Positions 60,447 through 64,000 of a DNA stretch of 64,000 nt are shown piece by piece (positions within the stretch are counted from its first letter, which is position 1; the number at the start of each line of letters is the position of its first letter). The stretch is from Gigaspora margarita. Taxonomy: Eukaryota; Glomeromycota; Glomeromycetes; Diversisporales; Gigasporaceae. Position numbers and translations under genes: made by a program. The stretch covers positions 171,925 through 235,924 of the forward strand of contig WTPW01000757.1 of the NCBI GenBank assembly GCA_009809945.1, in the 5' to 3' direction. The notes below the pieces were generated by a model that did no database searches, was not told where the DNA came from, and saw only the letters and a list, made by a program, of their open reading frames with translations.

Positions 60447-60715
60447 CAGTGTTGTCATGTCTACTATGTCCAAGACTTTTTTTGCCCATATCCATGTCCA
60501 AGTGTCCACAACTGTCCAAAGAATATTTAGACTTTAAAATTTAATAAATTAGTTTAAAAAAGGCATGATTATATCTTTTTTATAGATTTGAATATTTTTT
60601 TGAAAAGAAAACAATAGGTTATCTTAATAAAATTTTAAGTAATTTAGATTTTTTTTTGTACAAAATTGTCCACAATTGTTCACAAGTTGTCCAGAGCTGT
60701 CCTGTAACAACACTG
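60447..60715. mobile_element. 269 bp MITE, diverged CAGTGTTGT family
   Basis: Ends CAGTGTTGTCA / TAACAACACTG. Interior rich in tgtccaa/ttgtcca steps, like the copies at 11184 and 24637 but inverted. Flanks aaaatata / aatagata match only partly. Confidence 0.7.
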
Positions 60716-61830
60716 AATAGATATATTATTTTGGCCAACTATTCTAGTATAAGTTTGACAAGGTCAAAAACAAAAAAAATAAGATTTTTACCAATTAGAT
60801 AAGAGAATTTCAACTTCTTTCAAGGTTATATAATCTAGAATATTATAGCTATAGCATTTTTTACAACTTTTATTAATTCATATAGAGTTTTTCTATCTTT
60901 AAGTTTATCAATTAATTCATTAATTTTTTTTTAAAATTTAATTTCATTATTATTCTTGCTATTATACAGTTAATATATAATAAAATATTTAATACAGTAT
61001 TATATTTAACTATTATACTACAAAATTTTTAAAGATTTACAAAATCGAAATATTTTTTTTATTAATTAAAATTCTGTACAACAAACCCAAAATTATAAAG
61101 TTACAAACCAGAAGATTTATTTTAGTAATAAATAAAATATAGTTAAAAATAGAGAGTATATAAATCATTTTGTTATATGATCTGTAAATAAGTTTTAATT
61201 TTTACAAAAAAATTGAATATACTATGAATAAAACGTTTATAGCTATATTTAACTTTTGTTAAATTTATTGTATATTGATTAAAGTATGCTTTTTGTAATA
61301 ATATAAATTTTATTAGATAAATGTTTAGAAAAAAAATGCTTGTATATGTCTTAAATTTGCTAGAACTTTACAAATTTACTATGGTTATACAAATTATTAA
61401 TTTTGATTGGTTTATATCATATAATTATTATATATCAAAAAAAACAATACCTAATCTTTAGATACATGCTTTTAATTAAACATTTAACTAATTTTTATAA
61501 TTTTATTATCATTAGAATCAGAAAAATCTATTCTACAATATTTACTTAAAAAATTAAAAGCAGTTAACTTAATAAATATTTTTAAAATATTAAAAATAAA
61601 ATATTACCATTGAGTTCATATAAAAAGTTTCTAGTTACACTCTGCCCTTAAGTATATTCAAAAATCTCATTGATCTTTATACTTTAGCAAATTTGCAAAA
61701 AAAAAACAGTTTAAAGTTTTTGAAATTTGATTTGTAATTTATATTGTGCATGTATTATAGTAAAATTAAGATTTGATGATTTAATTTAAAAATTCTAGCT
61801 TAAATATATTTAGTATTTATTTATTATTAT
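60716..61830. other. AT-rich spacer, no gene seen
   Basis: Nothing supportable. Confidence 0.45.
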
Positions 61831-61831
61831 T

Positions 61832-62250
61832 TAACGCCCTTAAACAACGCTTTGAAAATCGTGAAATGCTAATTTGCCAAATTTGATATGTTTTAGCTAA
61901 ATTGGTGTGATTATCTAATGGTACAAACTAATTTAAGCAAAAAAATAGCTAAAAAAGTAAATTTCGTGTTTCACAAACTTGAAAGCATTTTGTATAGTCT
62001 ACTACAGTATGTTATTGTTCTTGCTCTTGCAATTTGAATTTGTTATTGAGATTGCAGTTGCAATTGCAGTTGTTGTTGTTATGCAACTGTGAAAAAAATT
62101 AAAAAATGAGAACTATAAAAACTGATGAATACATTGGTAAATATTGAGAAAAATTTTCTTTCTAATACTGGTTTAGATAGATAAATTTATTGTTTTTTCT
62201 CTTTTAGTAAATTTTCCACTCCGTCTTTTTGCTGGCTTGATTATCTGATA
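61832..62250 (-). repeat. Dispersed repeat with CAA-rich core, copy 3
   Basis: Minus-strand relative of 28684-29165: taacgcccttaaac at the left edge, core at 62014-62090 (gattgcagttgcaattgcag, then ttgttgttgtt), and tgattatctgataatcaaat at the right. The core differs completely in composition from copies 1 and 2. Confidence 0.5.
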
Positions 62251-62389
62251 ATCAAATTACTTTCGCTAAGAGAATGTTCTTTCTATGATGACCTCTTAGT
62301 AATTTACTACCCAATCAAATTGCTTTTTTATTACTCATCGCTCTATCCAATAATTTTTTCTGTACACAAATTTTTCAAGATCCTCAAAA

Positions 62390-62860
62390 ATGATAATTGC
62401 GAATATGCGCTATCCCAAATTAGTACGTGCATTGACTAAAATTACCGGTTTACTAATTTACCATTTGTTCATAAATAATATTTACATATTGCAGTATTAT
62501 TTACATGTAAAAAAATACTCTTTATGCCATTCTGCTAACAATTTAGTAAAAAAAATACTCCTTATCAGTATTATATTCTTTCAAGTTGACGGTAGGTCAA
62601 CAGATCGAATAGACAGCTCAGCTAAGCAGTGATGCATTAGCAAGCGACGATTACATGGTGATCCCAGTTCTAACCAGTATATGCAAGGGGGAAGATAAGT
62701 AGTAATTTAATGAAATTACCAATTCCGGAATTTATGGCGTGATACTAATATAANCAAATTTAGCAGGGAACATATGACAATAACAAACAGATATTAAACG
62801 GAGGAGCGGCTGTGCAGTACGACAGAAGCCTTTCAAGTGGCCAAGCAATTTCGCACTCTG
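62390..62860. other. Spacer, less AT-rich, no recognised gene
   Basis: Contains ttctttcaagttgacggtag (62577) shared with 41806, and an ambiguous base at about 62755. The 80-codon frame at 62390-62632 has no family I recognise. Confidence 0.35.
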
Positions 62861-62867
62861 CCCTACC

Positions 62868-63797
62868 TAGTGATGGGCAAATCCTGATTTTTTAAAAATC
62901 CCATGCGGGATACGCAGGATCGAGTAGAGTTTCTGATTTTTTCACGATAAATAAATATATATATATAAATCACCGCTAGGAATGTTATTTCTCATTAAAA
63001 TAATAATCATTTCTTATAAATCTTACTGCATTTATTACAAATAAAAATGCTTATATAGATTTTGCCTACATTTAAAACATCTAAATCTTATAATTATTAA
63101 ATTTATTAATTCAGATTTCTTAATTTTCTCAATTTGCTTTTAAATATTATTATATAAAGATATATTCAAAAATTATAATGGCAACAAAGCAATCAAATCT
63201 TATAAGCGTATAAAAATTTATAAGTAATCAGGCGCATAATCAGGTATAAATGTACTAAAATTTATAAGTGATCAGGTACATTCGTACAAAAATTTATAGG
63301 TAACCAGGTTATATACNAACAAAAATTCATAAACGACTCATAAGAAATTCATAATCGGGCTTATCAAATAGTCACTTTTATACTCAATAATCATCTAATA
63401 CACATAAATGATTGGCTCGAATTTTATTTACCTTATCACTCATATTAAATAATCACTGAAATTGGAGATTTTTGCCCATATGGTACACAATATTCTTGAT
63501 GTATTATTTATGCAAGAAATTAAAAGTCTAGATTCCCATTTTATTAATAATGACAATTTAACAATTTATTTCAACGTACAATTTGCGCATTATCTCTGTA
63601 CGTACGTATATATGTGCGAACGAGAAACAAATAAAAAGTTAACGCGTGCATAATATTTTTATGTACATCAAATACTAATAAGTCATTGGCCTACTTATGT
63701 TAAAGCTGGCCGGATAATTTGTTAATGCAGGCCAGATGAAATGCTAATGCAGGCCAAGTAATCTTATATTAAAAATCCCGCACACGGCCTATCACTA
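62868..63797. mobile_element. 930 bp hAT-like non-autonomous element
   Basis: Perfect 8 bp duplication gccctacc at 62860-62867 and 63798-63805; this flank is not AT-rich, so chance is unlikely. Ends TAGTGATGGGC and GCCTATCACTA. Inside, aaaatttataagtgatcagg (about 40 bp step) repeats around 63205-63330, with an ambiguous base at 63317, and taatgcaggccag repeats near 63724-63757. No transposase. Confidence 0.85.
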
Positions 63798-63805
63798 GCC
63801 CTACC

Positions 63806-64000
63806 CTCCCTCACATAGAATCCTGCCATTTTGTGCAGCTTAAACGTCTTTTTACGGCCGGCTTGCATTATGCAGGCAGGAAACCACCGGCCAGAATAAT
63901 GTGACTTCAAAGCTTCTGGCTAACAGCCGGCCAGCATTTATGTGGGTGGGAAACCACCGGCTAATGCCAATTATACATCAAATGCACTGATGTATGCTAT
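63806..64000 (+). repeat. Pair of TGCATTATGCAGG / GGAAACCACCGGC repeats at the window edge
   Basis: gccggcttgcattatgcagg then gaaaccaccggcc (63857-63892) and gccggccagcatttatgtgg then gaaaccaccggc (63925-63961). Each is partly palindromic (gccgg ... ccggc). Continues the family at 52127. Confidence 0.6.

Overview
The window is very AT-rich eukaryotic DNA that I read as fungal. Its one intact-looking gene uses short 60-140 bp introns, and the rest is almost entirely mobile DNA. The gene (a TRP-like channel with an N-terminal repeat region), the Ty3/gypsy pol and the hAT transposase all resemble families I associate with arbuscular mycorrhizal fungi (Glomeromycotina, Rhizophagus-like). That assignment is inference from memory; no rRNA or other marker is present.

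Layout. 0-7.4 kb: a long tRNA-headed SINE, a diverged satellite of about 100 bp units, several MITEs and a fold-back element. 7.4-9.6 kb: a minus-strand, apparently dimeric SINE with well preserved CpG. 9.6-15.1 kb: small repeats and a 2 kb long-inverted-repeat element that carries a SINE in one arm. 15.1-28.25 kb: one decayed Ty3/gypsy retrotransposon (LTRs, PBS, gag, protease, extra zinc-knuckle and coiled-coil ORFs, RT, RNase H, integrase, a post-pol ORF), interrupted by one SINE and six MITEs. 28.3-34 kb: the single protein gene (30030-33916) and a repeat with a CAACCT-rich core. 34-42 kb: small inverted-repeat elements, a GC-richer coding-like relic and a diverged tandem array. 42165-51875: a 9.7 kb hAT-type transposon bounded by an 8 bp target duplication, with a broken transposase and several nested elements. 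52-64 kb: more satellite, SINE fragments, nested MITEs and a 930 bp hAT-like element.

Nothing here forms an operon or pathway. What links the parts is transposition. Many non-autonomous elements still show matching 8 bp target duplications (hAT-type), and others show TA (Tc1/mariner-type), 11 bp (Mutator-like) or 12-14 bp (LINE-mediated SINE) duplications. The insertion order can therefore be read directly at several nests: gypsy, then SINE in its 3' LTR, then MITE in the SINE; and one repeat, then a hAT MITE, then a TA MITE.

Most short ORFs in the window are chance reading frames in AT-rich or repeat DNA and are not annotated. All coordinates were read by eye; element ends supported by target duplications are exact to the base, the others are approximate.
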